64,000 nucleotides of DNA from the NCBI GenBank assembly GCA_963677655.1, contig OY782088.1; one strand, 5' to 3'. Positions 53,844-64,000 of the stretch are shown piece after piece (the stretch's first letter is position 1; each line of letters starts with the position of its first letter). The notes under the pieces are model-generated. The model searched no databases. It saw only the letters and a program-made list of their open reading frames with translations, and had not been told where the DNA came from. The DNA comes from Saccharicrinis sp963677655. GTDB lineage: Bacteria > Bacteroidota > Bacteroidia > Bacteroidales > Marinilabiliaceae. The position numbers and the translations under genes are program-made.

Positions 53844-56273
53844 TTAATTATTTGTTTTTATAGTTTTAAAAAGCATAGTATAGTGAGTTTTGTTGTCACC
53901 TTTCATCTTCTTTTTTACGTATTTTTCAGCCTTGTCAAGTTCATCTATTGCTGCCATTACTGCAAAATGATCTACAAAATTAATTTTGGCAGCATTACCC
54001 GAAGCTAAAGACTCATCAGAATCGAAGTTTTCCTCAAAAAGGTTGGATGTATTATTAGGCTTTAAATGATTCTTTGATCCGTAAGCTATGTTAATTAAGT
54101 TATGAACATAAGCTTGTTGAAGAATAATATCAGTTTCAGATAATTCGCCATCTTTAGATAAATCCCAAATAAGACTGCTAAGCAAGCTTAAATACTCTTC
54201 AGATGAAAATACAGGACGATAAGTCTCTATACGTTGAAAAAAATAACCGCTCATCATTTGATCCAATGAGCCAACAATTAGCTTGTAATAGTCATTTTTT
54301 AAAGAACCAAGTCTGTCTTCAATATCTTTATTTAATATCCATTTACTGTAAGCTATTTCATTTACAATCCATTTAATAGCTTCCATCTGTTTTTCCTTTT
54401 TTACGGGAGTAAACAATGGAATATCCTCGCCTTCAACCCCAAGATATTGATATGCACCACCAATATATGCCATTGAATGTTCTAAATATCTTTCGTATTG
54501 TTTGGTGACTTCTTTATAAATCTGACGCAGATAATCATATTCCTTATTTGGTTCTGTACACCATTCTGTCAGGTGATTCATGATGTATTTTAAGTTTTTC
54601 ATTCCATAGGTTCCTGCTAAAACAGCATCGTCACCTAATGATTCAGCCTGTGCAGCCGGATCACCAGATATGCCCATGGCAAATTGAGGTGTAAATCTGT
54701 ATGTTGGATCATCTGCATGATCTAATATCCAATTGTTTAATGTTGCAAATTCATCTGAGGGCTTGTTTATTTTTGGCAACCATTTGTAGCCGTACTTTAT
54801 GGCAAAAATATCATAAGCACCAAGTAAAGGAGGAGCCAATTCTGTTACATTATCTCCTGGTTGTGCAATATAGTTGTTACGAGCATAATCCATAATTGAA
54901 GGTGTAGAACCATGTTTTTGAGTAAAAGATGGAGAACGCAAAGAATCAACCGGGAAAGCATACGATGCTCTCATGTTGTGTTGAAATCCCAAGGTATGTC
55001 CCATTTCATGAGCTACAGCATAACGAATTAGTCGTCCCATCATTTCATCAGAGTATATTTTTTCTCGAGCAGCTTCTTCAACTGCACCACATTGAACCAA
55101 GCGCCAGTCGTGTAATTTTTCAATGACGTCAGAGAACCAGTAAATGTCACCTTTAAGAATTTCACCGGAACGTGGATCAATCCAACGAGTTCCTTGTGCA
55201 TTTATTTTCGAATTAGGAATATAACGAAAACAGGTATTTTGAAGATTATCCGGATTAAAGTTCGGATCATCAGGGAATGCTTTTGCCTGGATAGCATTTT
55301 TAAAACCACTTGTTTCAAAAGCTTTTTGCCAGTCTTCAATTCCTAGCATTACATACTTTTTCCATCTTTCAGGTAAACCGTTGTCCACATATACAATAAT
55401 AGGTTTCTTCGGTTCAACCAGAGTCCCATTTAGGTAGTCATTAATATCTTCCTCTTTCGGTTCTAATTTAAATCTGTGGATATATGATTCCTGAACAGAA
55501 GTATAGCCATTATCAATGAAGTATTTTTTACTACTTGAGAAGTAGTTTATTCGTCTGTCAGACAAACGAGGCATCATTGTTTCTTTAGGTAAAAGAACGA
55601 TGGATCTGTTTAGCAAGGCTCTGAATGGATAATTATTAGTGCTATAGTTAAAGTATGACTGTAGCTCAATATTTTCTTCAAAAGCCTGCACCTTATCTAA
55701 ATAGGAAGAGGCTTTATCTAATTTGCCTGGTTTGCCTTTGCTTGCAAATGGTGTTACTATGGGTAATTCACTGGCAAAAAAGTCAGTTACATCTATAACA
55801 ATAGAACTATCCTTGCCAATAGTTTTAATAGGAAATGTTTCGAGTATGGGATCTAAATAATTACGTTCAAATGCATTTTTAATATTCCCGCTTTCATCTG
55901 TAATGGTTTCTTTATTATTAGGAGTTAATAAGTATACATTTTTATCATCATGAGAAAATCTGATTACTATAGGATTTCTTCTTAACTCTCCTGCAAATCC
56001 TTTTCCTCCATCGGGATCACTTACCTCAGCAATTTGAGATGCAATTAAAAACTCACGACTAAATAATGAATCTGGAATCTCAAAATATATTTTGTCATCA
56101 TCATGATGTACTGTAAACATTCCTTTATGGGAGATGAAATCACCAGTGATTACCTTTTCGTATGGTTTAATTTTTCCATTTGCACCATTAGTCTTCTCTT
56201 CTTTATTATCTTCTGCTTTGCAAAATATAGAGCCTACAGTTAATAGGCTCAGTAATACTATAATTGATTTCAT
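53844..56273 (-). CDS. Exported zinc metalloprotease (DUF5117/DUF5118 type)
   Basis: 809 residues from the Met at 56273 (MKSIIVLLSLLTVGSIFCKAE), a good signal peptide; the longer ORF from 56366 would begin inside the upstream gene. The catalytic site is VAHEMGHTLGFQHN near residue 420, HExxHxxGxxH with the third zinc His. The N-terminal ~250 residues match the DUF5117/5118 region seen in this Bacteroidota family. It should cut proteins or peptides at the outer membrane or in the periplasm. Last gene of the SusC/SusD/lipoprotein operon, so it probably processes the ligand that SusCD imports. Confidence 0.88.
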   Translation of the reverse strand: MKSIIVLLSLLTVGSIFCKAEDNKEEKTNGANGKIKPYEKVITGDFISHKGMFTVHHDDDKIYFEIPDSLFSREFLIASQIAEVSDPDGGKGFAGELRRNPIVIRFSHDDKNVYLLTPNNKETITDESGNIKNAFERNYLDPILETFPIKTIGKDSSIVIDVTDFFASELPIVTPFASKGKPGKLDKASSYLDKVQAFEENIELQSYFNYSTNNYPFRALLNRSIVLLPKETMMPRLSDRRINYFSSSKKYFIDNGYTSVQESYIHRFKLEPKEEDINDYLNGTLVEPKKPIIVYVDNGLPERWKKYVMLGIEDWQKAFETSGFKNAIQAKAFPDDPNFNPDNLQNTCFRYIPNSKINAQGTRWIDPRSGEILKGDIYWFSDVIEKLHDWRLVQCGAVEEAAREKIYSDEMMGRLIRYAVAHEMGHTLGFQHNMRASYAFPVDSLRSPSFTQKHGSTPSIMDYARNNYIAQPGDNVTELAPPLLGAYDIFAIKYGYKWLPKINKPSDEFATLNNWILDHADDPTYRFTPQFAMGISGDPAAQAESLGDDAVLAGTYGMKNLKYIMNHLTEWCTEPNKEYDYLRQIYKEVTKQYERYLEHSMAYIGGAYQYLGVEGEDIPLFTPVKKEKQMEAIKWIVNEIAYSKWILNKDIEDRLGSLKNDYYKLIVGSLDQMMSGYFFQRIETYRPVFSSEEYLSLLSSLIWDLSKDGELSETDIILQQAYVHNLINIAYGSKNHLKPNNTSNLFEENFDSDESLASGNAAKINFVDHFAVMAAIDELDKAEKYVKKKMKGDNKTHYTMLFKTIKTNN

Positions 56274-56337
56274 TCTTGCTCTGTTTTTAAACAAAAAGTA
56301 TGTTTTAAAATTAATGTTTTCTCTTGGGTGATAATTA

Positions 56338-57822
56338 TTAAAGATCAACAGGTTCCACGCAACCATAATCTATAGATTCCGGATCACCACCATAGCTATT
56401 GCTGTTATATATCTTATAGTATGAAACTTGTGTTCCTCCAAATAGCTCGTCATTTGTGGCTCTGAATTCCAGTGTAATTTCAAATAATCCGGATGATATT
56501 TCTTCATAGGTACCTTCACCAGAGATAGAAATATTATGACTATTTCCTTCTTTACTTGAAACTGTAATGATTTGTGGAATTACTAAAACAGTTCCTTCTG
56601 TTTCGCTAATTCCATCTTTAGGATAAAATTCTAATGCTTCTGGAATATTAAATCCTGGTGATACATCTTCATTAGTTGACTCATTGTTAAACCATCTTTT
56701 TAAATTAAAGGCATTTGTTGTTCTTCCTGCATTATTTGTATTAAAGCCTATTCTAAATGCATGATGGTATATATCATCACTTTCATCTTCGGTGCCATTA
56801 TCACTGTACAATATAGCGTTGTCATCATCTTTATCGACCACAATCGGATAGGTAAATGCATTAAAAGCTTGCCATCCGCATGCTTCATTACTTGAATTCC
56901 ATAACCAGTTTTCTCCATAAGTTCGGTAATATGGATCATTTAAATTATAAAAATTTGCAGATGTATAAATGGCATTATCCCTGGCAATATTTAATGGTTT
57001 AACAATTTGTAATGTTGTGTTTCCTGTGGGAGCATAAGGTGAATCTTCGTTTAAAGATAAGGTTGTAGTATAACTGACTTCATCGTTTTGAATATCATTA
57101 CTTAATGTCAAGATATAAGTGATACTCTCATTATTATTATCGTCTATTACTTTTTCCAGTCTATAATCAAATCCTTTAATTTCATTAAATAAGGTGTAGT
57201 TATTAATTTCAGAAGAAAGAAATCCATTATCAAATAAAACTTCAAACTCAATTTGTTCTCCTGCTTCACCTTTTATTTCTAATCGGTTTGTTGAGAACGT
57301 TGATGTAGTATATACCGAACCTAAGTTTACCTTTAATATATTGTTTTGAACAATGTCGTTCAGTTGTCCGATATGCACATTAGGATCACTGCATTGAGTT
57401 AATTCAAAATAAATAGAATTTTCTTCGCTTGACCATCTTTCATTAAAAGAAATGGTAATAGTATCTATAATATTGTCCGGACCAAAGTTTAATTGTTCCG
57501 GAGAGATGGTATAATCTGAAAAGTCTCCAGATGCTGTTATAGCATAATCTGCTGTAATATTATCCGCAATCTCAGGATAAGTAATGGCAACAGGAATATT
57601 TATATTCTTAATAGAGTTATGTGTGTATTCAGATGTTGGTATTTGTCCATTTTGTATGATACCATCATCAACAATATCTCCATTACTATCTGTAACTAAA
57701 TAGAATCTTAAATAGGCTGTGCCATCATAAGTTGACTCCCCTATAATTTGATCCGAATCACATCCTATAATAATTGAGAATGCTAATATTAATGGCAAAA
57801 ATATTTTAATAATAACCTTCAT
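56338..57822 (-). CDS. SusD-associated lipoprotein (DUF4843-like)
   Basis: 494 residues. A lipoprotein signal ends at IIGC (Cys21). The mature part is beta-rich with two or three immunoglobulin-like units (NIPVAITYPEIADNITADYAI, DNIIDTITISFNERW). Such proteins follow SusD in many Bacteroidota loci and are thought to be surface-exposed ligand binders. The start overlaps the end of the SusD gene by 17 nt, so translation is coupled. Confidence 0.75.
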   Translation of the reverse strand: MKVIIKIFLPLILAFSIIIGCDSDQIIGESTYDGTAYLRFYLVTDSNGDIVDDGIIQNGQIPTSEYTHNSIKNINIPVAITYPEIADNITADYAITASGDFSDYTISPEQLNFGPDNIIDTITISFNERWSSEENSIYFELTQCSDPNVHIGQLNDIVQNNILKVNLGSVYTTSTFSTNRLEIKGEAGEQIEFEVLFDNGFLSSEINNYTLFNEIKGFDYRLEKVIDDNNNESITYILTLSNDIQNDEVSYTTTLSLNEDSPYAPTGNTTLQIVKPLNIARDNAIYTSANFYNLNDPYYRTYGENWLWNSSNEACGWQAFNAFTYPIVVDKDDDNAILYSDNGTEDESDDIYHHAFRIGFNTNNAGRTTNAFNLKRWFNNESTNEDVSPGFNIPEALEFYPKDGISETEGTVLVIPQIITVSSKEGNSHNISISGEGTYEEISSGLFEITLEFRATNDELFGGTQVSYYKIYNSNSYGGDPESIDYGCVEPVDL

Positions 57823-59293
57823 TTTGCTCTAAATTTGAGTTTAATTCTGTGTTTACTTTAGGTATAGGTAAGATAAAGTAGTTTGAAGGGTAATTCAAAT
57901 CGCATGTTGTTGCAATGCATCCTGAATTACGTTCTGCATCTTTATGAAATCTGGCAATGTCGAAAAACAGGTGACCTTCAAAACATAGTTCTTTTCTTCT
58001 TTCCAGAAAAATTTCTTCCAATAAATCATCTGTAATTAAAGCTAAGGTAGCTCCTCGTTCTTCTCTTAAAGTATTTAAATCAGTAAGCGCATTTTCAGGT
58101 TCGTATAGGCGGGCATAAGCTTCGGCTCTGATTAAATACATTTCACTTATCCTTAAAATAGGATTACCAGGATTATCCTGAAATTTATTTGTAAAATAGT
58201 AAGTAAGATCTTCTGTAGCTGTGCTATTTTCTATAGCTGTTTCTAGGTCTGCTTCGGTAAACATATTTGAATATCTTACGTCGTCATTTTCAAACATATT
58301 CAGCAAATCACTGCTTACACAATAATCAGAATAATCTGTTTCACTATTATATCCAAAAAAACCTGATAGTATAATGCTACTAATATATTCTCCATCATCA
58401 TTAATACGTGCAGATAATTCAAAAATGATTTCAGAAACAGGAGTATCTGGTTTTTTCCATTCTGTAACATATTCTTCTTTTGTCATTAAAGAGATGCCGC
58501 TGTTTAATATGACATTACTGGCTGAGGATATGGCTAATTCATAATCTTCTGCATATAAAGCTACTCTGGCTAATAATGCCTCACAAACAGTTGATGTAAA
58601 ATATGAATACTCAGGTCCTTCTAAAATTGTTTCAGATTTAAAATAAGCGAGTGCATCCTGAAGGTCTTTAATGATGAGTACATAAGTTTCTTGAACTGTT
58701 TTTCTTGCAGGATAATCTTCTCCTGCTATTTGTACTCTCGTATTATAAATAATTCCAGGATGGGATGCATCACTTGTGTAAGAATGGTTTTGAGCGAATA
58801 ACCTAAGCAGGTAAAAGTGACTAATAGCTCTAATACAAAGGGCTTCTGCATTCATTTGCGAAACCTGATCAGTAGTTGCGTCATTCAAATCAGGTAAACG
58901 TTCTATGATGATATTGGCACTGTTTATAAGGTCATATAAATTATCATAAACACCCTCCATTTCACTATCATCTGCATTATCCGCATAAGTATAAATGTTA
59001 GTAATACTCTCTGGTATTGTGATGTTGTGACTTGATGTGGAGGGAGTAAATGTTATATTTCCCCCTAATACATCTGCATATACTGCATTTTCATCAGATG
59101 TAAGTTGTGAATTTAGCATATAATAACATCCATTCAATGCAGATTGATAACCTTCGTATGAAGAGAAAACTTCATCTACAGATGTTTGAGTTCCTGGCTC
59201 TTGCTCCAAAAAATCACCACATGCAGAACAAGTAGCAATAATGATGGTAAGATATAATAGTATTTTCTTCATCTTTAATTCGATTAAATTCAT
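57806..59293 (-). CDS. SusD/RagB-family surface lipoprotein
   Basis: 495 residues. Lipobox CSAC in the signal peptide; the preferred start is MKKILLYLTI, seven codons into the ORF. SusD signatures: FLEQEPGTQTSVDEVFSSYEGYQSALNGCYYML, TPR-like ALCIRAISHFYLLRLFAQ, and the C-terminal ISEMYLIRAEAYARL...LNTLREERGA...FLERRKELCFEGHLFFDIAR. It captures ligand at the outer face and forms a lid on SusC. Its ATG overlaps the SusC stop. Confidence 0.93.
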   Translation of the reverse strand: MNLIELKMKKILLYLTIIIATCSACGDFLEQEPGTQTSVDEVFSSYEGYQSALNGCYYMLNSQLTSDENAVYADVLGGNITFTPSTSSHNITIPESITNIYTYADNADDSEMEGVYDNLYDLINSANIIIERLPDLNDATTDQVSQMNAEALCIRAISHFYLLRLFAQNHSYTSDASHPGIIYNTRVQIAGEDYPARKTVQETYVLIIKDLQDALAYFKSETILEGPEYSYFTSTVCEALLARVALYAEDYELAISSASNVILNSGISLMTKEEYVTEWKKPDTPVSEIIFELSARINDDGEYISSIILSGFFGYNSETDYSDYCVSSDLLNMFENDDVRYSNMFTEADLETAIENSTATEDLTYYFTNKFQDNPGNPILRISEMYLIRAEAYARLYEPENALTDLNTLREERGATLALITDDLLEEIFLERRKELCFEGHLFFDIARFHKDAERNSGCIATTCDLNYPSNYFILPIPKVNTELNSNLEQNEGYY

Positions 59294-62200
59294 TAAAATG
59301 ATGCCTTTAGTCCCATTGTCCAGGTTCTGGCCTGAGGGTAGGTATACATAAATTCTTTGATACCATTTTTCCCTTTTGGACTTTTTACTTTATAAAAAAC
59401 AGCAGGATTGGTGACATTGAAATTTATTGATACATTCTTTACGCCAATGTTTAATTTTTCAACAGAGGTAATATAATTTAAGCAAATGCTACTTAGTTTT
59501 AAATGAGAAGTATCGTAAATAAATTTGCTGGAATTAGAAAGTATTTGATCTTTATTTGTTGGAGCTTGTTGTGTTACAATATCTCCTGGTTTTCGCCAAA
59601 AGTCATATGCATTCACACTAAGGTTTCTGTTAGAAGTGGTACGATAGTCTGAAATTAAGCTTCTGCTAACCATTTTATCCGCTCCATACTTATAAGATCC
59701 TCTGATGCTTAATGTTAATTTGTTTTTGAAGGTTAATGTAGAACCAAAACCGCCATAAAATTCTGCCTGAGTATTTCCAATTGGTTCCGCTTCTGAAGTC
59801 TCGTAGTTTATATAGTAAGTACGAGCATCCATAACCTGTCCATCTTTCATTACTAAATCTCTTCCGTTAGCAGGATCTATACCTATCCATTTTACACCCC
59901 AAATGGTAGATGTACTATATCCTTTTTTTATTGCTGTTGCAGTTGCTGCATCAGAGAAGTCATCACCAAAGGCTTTAACTGAAGTAATCTTATTGTCCAG
60001 AGTTGCTATGTTAAAGTTAACATTCCATTTAAAAAGATCTGATTTAATGATATGTGCGTTTAGAGCTACTTCAATTCCTTTATTTACCATGTCTGTACCG
60101 TTGATTTGAACGGATGAATATCCTGTTTCACTAGGTACATCCCTACTTGAAATCATGTCACGTATATCGTCATAGAAATAATCAATGTTCAACATAAATC
60201 TGGATAGGAAATTAAATTCCACACCCATGTTGTATTTTATATTTGTTTCCCAACTTAGCTTTCCATTTGGTGCATATGTAGGATATGAGTATGGTAATTG
60301 GTTGTATCCTGTATTGCTATCATTATAACTATATAATCCTTTTGATCGGTATGATCCAATACGTGAATTACCTGTAGATCCCATACTTAGTTTTAGCTTT
60401 AGAAAATCAATCCAACTAATATTACTTATGGCATTTTCTTTAGAGATGATCCAGCCTAAACCAAATCCTCCATTAAGCGCAACATCAGAGTCATCACCGA
60501 AAACAGAACTCTGATCTCGTCTGAAATTGGCTAATAAAAAGTATTTCTTGTTTAAATTGTAGTTAAGCTGACCAAAAATAGAAACTCTTGAGTTGGAATC
60601 AGTATCCTTAAAATAGCTTTGATTTTTGTATGTTTCGTCAGCTTCGGTTAAAGGATTATCATCTCTTAGAGCTGCAGAAACAGGATTTATTATGTTGGGA
60701 TTGACAAAACCAGTACCCATTTTACGAGATAAATTCTTTGTTTCTTCTCTAAGTTCAACTCCTCCGGTAAGGTCAAAATATTGTTTTTCATTAAATTGTT
60801 TTGAAAACGATGAGGTAGCTGTCCACGACCAACCAATTGATTCCCTAAGGTTAAAAAGTCTACGTCCCCATTTAGGATAAGAAATTCCATCTAAAGTAAA
60901 AGTCCCATTAATCTGTCCACTTTCATTTTCACCTGAAAAATACCGATCTTGTTTTTTATCATTGTAATCAATACCAAAACTGGTTTGTGCATTCCAGTTA
61001 GATGTTATTTCATACTGTGCCGATAGATTACTTATTATTCCTTTTGTGATGGATTTATTGCGGTTTTGTTCTATTGCCGCTAAAGGATTGGCTAATCCGG
61101 TAACACCAACAGGAGCAAAAGAACCATCTTCGTTATAAGGTGCAATGCTTGGTAAGTATGCATACGAATAATATATGTTTGGATTTACTTTTTCAGTAAT
61201 ACTAGGATTTAAGCTTAAACTAAGGTTTAATTTGTTGTTTTTGTATACAAATGAAGAACTAACACGGTATTGATTAGAATAATTTCCATCCTGAGGTTCA
61301 TTGTTTTTTAAATAGTTAAAACCAACGCGGTATGTAAAAATATTACTACCTCCCGATGCATCAACAGTATACTTATGGAATGATCCGCTTCTGTTTAATA
61401 ATTCAAACCAATCGGTATTAATGCCATTGTAAGCAATAAGATCAGACCCTGTATTTTGCAAATAGGCATTACGTACCTCAGTATATTGTTCGCCACTTAG
61501 GTATTTTATTTTGTTGATGGCTTCTGAAATACCATGTTGGGTAGAAGCATGAAATCTTAGTTTTCCCTTTTGTCCCTTTTTTGTTTCGATAAGTATTACT
61601 CCGTTAGCTCCATCTGCGCCGTAAATACTTACTGCCGCCGCATCTTTCAGAACGTTGATTGATGCAATATCTTCAGGGGCAATGTGAGCAATAGGATTTT
61701 GAAGGTCTTCAGCTAATGCGCCAGTACCATCAAAAATGCCGTTATCGATACCCGACTCTTCACTTATGATAACACCATCAATAATAATTAAAGGTTGACT
61801 TGATGTGGTTAGAGTAGTATTACTTGTTGGAGTTAGGGTTCCCTGACCACGAATATCAATGTTTACCGGATCAAGAGGACTTGAGCCAACCTCAATGGAT
61901 ACCCCGGCTATTTGTCCTTCAAGCATCTTGTCAACACTCTCAAAAGCCTGTTCTACCTGAATGTCTTTAGCCTGAATACTTGAAATACTACCAACAACTT
62001 CTTCTTTTAGTTTTTTTGTACCGTAAGATGAGGTGACGATAATTTGATCCAATTCATTTACAGAGCTTTCTAGTTTTATCTCAAAATAATTCTCTGAAGT
62101 GATAGGTATCTTTATTGTTGTCATTCCAATAAAAGTAGCCATCAATTCTAGCTTTTGATCATTAGTTTCTTTAATGGTTATTGAAAATTCTCCATTGGCA

Positions 62201-62370
62201 TCTGATACGGTTCCAATATAGAATGGAAGTATTACTACATTGGCCCCTGTTATTGGTGAGTTATCAGCGGCATCAATGATACGACCGGAAATAACTCGTC
62301 CTTCATTTTGTGCTGTCAGATTAGTTATAAATAGTAGGCTTGTTAACAGAATACTTATGAATATCTTCAT
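59293..62370 (-). CDS. SusC/RagA-family TonB-linked outer-membrane protein
   Basis: 1025 residues with a signal peptide (to about LTAQ, residue 20). Carboxypeptidase-regulatory-like domain at ~25-108 (VISGRIIDAADNSPITGANVV), TonB-dependent plug at ~118-265 (VVGSISSIQAKDI..., LIIIDGVIISEE, INVLKDAAAVSIYGADGANGVILIETKKG), then a 22-strand barrel ending TWTMGLKASF. With SusD it imports oligomers across the outer membrane using TonB. The metalloprotease in the operon and lack of glycoside hydrolases suggest a peptide or protein substrate. Confidence 0.94.
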   Translation of the reverse strand: MKIFISILLTSLLFITNLTAQNEGRVISGRIIDAADNSPITGANVVILPFYIGTVSDANGEFSITIKETNDQKLELMATFIGMTTIKIPITSENYFEIKLESSVNELDQIIVTSSYGTKKLKEEVVGSISSIQAKDIQVEQAFESVDKMLEGQIAGVSIEVGSSPLDPVNIDIRGQGTLTPTSNTTLTTSSQPLIIIDGVIISEESGIDNGIFDGTGALAEDLQNPIAHIAPEDIASINVLKDAAAVSIYGADGANGVILIETKKGQKGKLRFHASTQHGISEAINKIKYLSGEQYTEVRNAYLQNTGSDLIAYNGINTDWFELLNRSGSFHKYTVDASGGSNIFTYRVGFNYLKNNEPQDGNYSNQYRVSSSFVYKNNKLNLSLSLNPSITEKVNPNIYYSYAYLPSIAPYNEDGSFAPVGVTGLANPLAAIEQNRNKSITKGIISNLSAQYEITSNWNAQTSFGIDYNDKKQDRYFSGENESGQINGTFTLDGISYPKWGRRLFNLRESIGWSWTATSSFSKQFNEKQYFDLTGGVELREETKNLSRKMGTGFVNPNIINPVSAALRDDNPLTEADETYKNQSYFKDTDSNSRVSIFGQLNYNLNKKYFLLANFRRDQSSVFGDDSDVALNGGFGLGWIISKENAISNISWIDFLKLKLSMGSTGNSRIGSYRSKGLYSYNDSNTGYNQLPYSYPTYAPNGKLSWETNIKYNMGVEFNFLSRFMLNIDYFYDDIRDMISSRDVPSETGYSSVQINGTDMVNKGIEVALNAHIIKSDLFKWNVNFNIATLDNKITSVKAFGDDFSDAATATAIKKGYSTSTIWGVKWIGIDPANGRDLVMKDGQVMDARTYYINYETSEAEPIGNTQAEFYGGFGSTLTFKNKLTLSIRGSYKYGADKMVSRSLISDYRTTSNRNLSVNAYDFWRKPGDIVTQQAPTNKDQILSNSSKFIYDTSHLKLSSICLNYITSVEKLNIGVKNVSINFNVTNPAVFYKVKSPKGKNGIKEFMYTYPQARTWTMGLKASF

Positions 62371-62484
62371 TTGTAATTAGTTTTCTTGGCTTTGATTCAA
62401 TTGTACTTATTGCCTTTAGTGTTTTAGAGTAAAGCGATAATGCTTTTCGTGCGTATAAATGGATTGTTTGAATTATAATTTAAA

Positions 62485-62520
62485 AAGAGAAGGCAATATT
62501 ATTATGCTTTGCCTTCTCTT
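62485..62520 (-). terminator. Terminator after the ELW-repeat T9SS gene
   Basis: AAGAGAAGGCA pairs with TGCCTTCTCTT; on the minus strand a T-run follows. It separates this gene from the SusCD operon. Confidence 0.85.
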
Positions 62521-62533
62521 ATAATTTACACAA

Positions 62534-63949
62534 TTATTTAACTTGTACCTTGTGTGTACTTATTTTGTTTCCATCTTTTAATTCAATAATATAGATCCCT
62601 GGTGCTGCATTTAGACTAATTTGACTATTAACAACACCCACTTGTACTGTTCTTCCTGAAATATCATAAACAGTATATTCAGCATTTGAAGTTTCTAATC
62701 CACTTATATTAATGATACCATTCGTTGGATTAGGATACAGACTTAATGAATTTAAATAATTTCGATCTATTGCATTTGGAATATAAGTTGAAGGATCAAA
62801 GCTAAAAAGTTCGTTACCTGTTGTTTCGGTGCCGGTAGCATCTTCAGCCTCAAAGTATAAAATACCATTTAATTCAACGATTTCATCAACGTCTATTATT
62901 GCATCATCTATTTGTTCAACAGAAGAACCATCAGTTCTGAATAGGTGTTTTTTTGTGTCGTTATTGTCACATCCTGCATAATAAAGGTAACCATTGTATG
63001 CGCAATAATCAGATGGATTGTGATCAGAGTTTTCTCCTGAGATATTAGTTAAGTTAGTCACAGATGGTCCTGATGGATCATATACATATAGTTGATCTCC
63101 ATCTGTACCATTGTCGCCTTCAAAATATAATTTATTGTCCCACGCATAAAAACTTGTTACTCCTTCAATTCCAGATGCGACACTTACTTCTATAGTTCCA
63201 TCAGTAGTACCATCTGTTTCCCATAAGGTATTAAGAGCTTCAAAATAAACTTTAGATCCTATAACTGTCATGTTTGAGATCCCTGCGTTGCTATCGTCAC
63301 CTGTAATATCTTTAATTAAGGTATAGATGCCTGTTGTTATATCATATTGATATAATTCGACCCCAATAGATGCAGACTCATTTGCCGTTTTCATGTATAT
63401 GATTAATTTATTATCTAAGCCAATCATATTTCCTGAAGATATCCATTCTGTACCCAGATTACCATTGTTTGCTGCAGCACTAATAACTGAACCATTAAAA
63501 GTGTATAGTGTATTACCAGCTGTAGAATTGACAAAGTAAATTAATCCATTATATTCTAATGGGAAAAATATTCCTTGGTATAATTCTAAATCTAATGTGC
63601 CAGTTTCAGTTCCATCTGTAGTGTACTCAACACTTCCTGTACCTGGATTAGCAGAAAAATATAATGTGTTATTGTATGAGAAAAAATAAGATGGTGTAGA
63701 ATTACCAGTTCCATCTCGTAAGTCTTTAATAAGTTCAGTTGTAGTTCCATTGGTTCTCCATAACTCTTTTCCGTGATCTATAGTTGCTGCTGCATCATCA
63801 GCCGCAAAATATATATAATCACCATCTTTAAATAAATTAGCAGGAGATGAATTACCTGTACCAGGATTGATGTCTGCAACATTAGTAATTTGAGCAAAAC
63901 CTGTAGCTGCAATAATAAGAGCTACCGTTAATGAGTAAAGCTTTTTCAT
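62534..63949 (-). CDS. Secreted ELWxxDGT-repeat protein with T9SS sorting domain
   Basis: 471 residues with a signal peptide (to about ATGFAQ, residue 19). Repeats of the ELW(R/E)TDGT type (KELWRTNGTTTELIKDL, VEYTTDGTETGTLD, LWETDGTTDGTIEV, DGDQLYVYDPSG, HLFRTDGSSVEQI) suggest a beta-propeller. The last ~75 residues (SLSLYPNPTNGIINISGLE, YDISGRTVQ, APGIYIIELKDGNKISTHKVQVK) are a T9SS type A sorting domain. Likely a surface or secreted binding protein; ligand unknown. Confidence 0.87.
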   Translation of the reverse strand: MKKLYSLTVALIIAATGFAQITNVADINPGTGNSSPANLFKDGDYIYFAADDAAATIDHGKELWRTNGTTTELIKDLRDGTGNSTPSYFFSYNNTLYFSANPGTGSVEYTTDGTETGTLDLELYQGIFFPLEYNGLIYFVNSTAGNTLYTFNGSVISAAANNGNLGTEWISSGNMIGLDNKLIIYMKTANESASIGVELYQYDITTGIYTLIKDITGDDSNAGISNMTVIGSKVYFEALNTLWETDGTTDGTIEVSVASGIEGVTSFYAWDNKLYFEGDNGTDGDQLYVYDPSGPSVTNLTNISGENSDHNPSDYCAYNGYLYYAGCDNNDTKKHLFRTDGSSVEQIDDAIIDVDEIVELNGILYFEAEDATGTETTGNELFSFDPSTYIPNAIDRNYLNSLSLYPNPTNGIINISGLETSNAEYTVYDISGRTVQVGVVNSQISLNAAPGIYIIELKDGNKISTHKVQVK

Positions 63950-64000
63950 TTTTTAATAATTTAAAAGGTTATAAATTAATATTGATTGAGTTATATCCCT

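Overview
The window is AT-rich DNA from a member of the Bacteroidota, probably a free-living marine or sediment lineage near Marinilabiliales (my inference). The basis is a SusC/SusD pair, several proteins with type IX secretion (T9SS) C-terminal sorting domains, DUF3857/transglutaminase proteins, a DUF1573 protein, MeaB, many lipoproteins, and TAnnTTTG-like promoter boxes. I saw no rRNA, tRNA or CRISPR array.

Layout. 0-10 kb: the 3' end of a sensor histidine kinase, a DEDD exonuclease followed by a cNMP/CBS/DUF294 protein, two tandem paralogous lipoproteins, dihydrolipoyl dehydrogenase, a DUF1573 protein, MeaB and a TlpA-like thioredoxin lipoprotein. 10-18 kb (minus strand): two DUF3857/transglutaminase genes, the distal one split by an IS4-family element with a 9-bp target duplication, then a truncated DUF2339 gene, a DmeF-like metal exporter lacking its C-terminal domain, and a scramblase-like protein. 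18-34 kb: secreted and envelope proteins, including a 2730-residue LamG/T9SS protein and a small partner that shares one of its modules; an AMP-forming acyl-CoA synthetase and a nitrilase-family hydrolase lie between. 34-43 kb (all minus): PqqD-like protein, ATP-grasp ligase, fold-III PLP decarboxylase, a three-helix membrane protein, a urea-transporter/M23-peptidase fusion, a TPR/outer-membrane protein and a TPR protein. This is the best candidate for an uncharacterised peptide-tailoring or envelope pathway. 43-46 kb: ECF sigma factor, zinc-finger anti-sigma, Spy/CnrR-like sensor and a Gly/Asn-rich secreted protein. 46-49 kb: GT2, doubled LAB_N protein and GT39, an ArnC/ArnT-like lipid A glycosylation operon. 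49-53 kb: a tandem 231-bp noncoding duplication, a kinase-less PAS sensor, a second IS4-family element and a frameshifted secreted protein gene. 53-64 kb (minus): SusC, SusD, a lipoprotein and a zinc metalloprotease, which looks like a protein or peptide utilisation locus, preceded by an ELW-repeat T9SS protein.

The most striking signal is not a protein. A 62-64 nt element occurs four times (6573-6634 on +; 22651-22713 on +; 35969-36032 on -; 43739-43800 on -). Each copy ends exactly 27 nt before an ATG-AAR start. The termini are conserved and pair with one another around a tandem G-A/G-A mismatch. The inner stem changes sequence between copies in a compensatory way. The downstream genes are unrelated apart from being exported. 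I read this as a structured 5' leader RNA (or a regulator-bound palindrome) that defines an envelope regulon. Other noncoding structure includes two 181-bp arrays of five hairpins, a nested palindrome at 20.5 kb and a strong hairpin just before the pqqD-like start.
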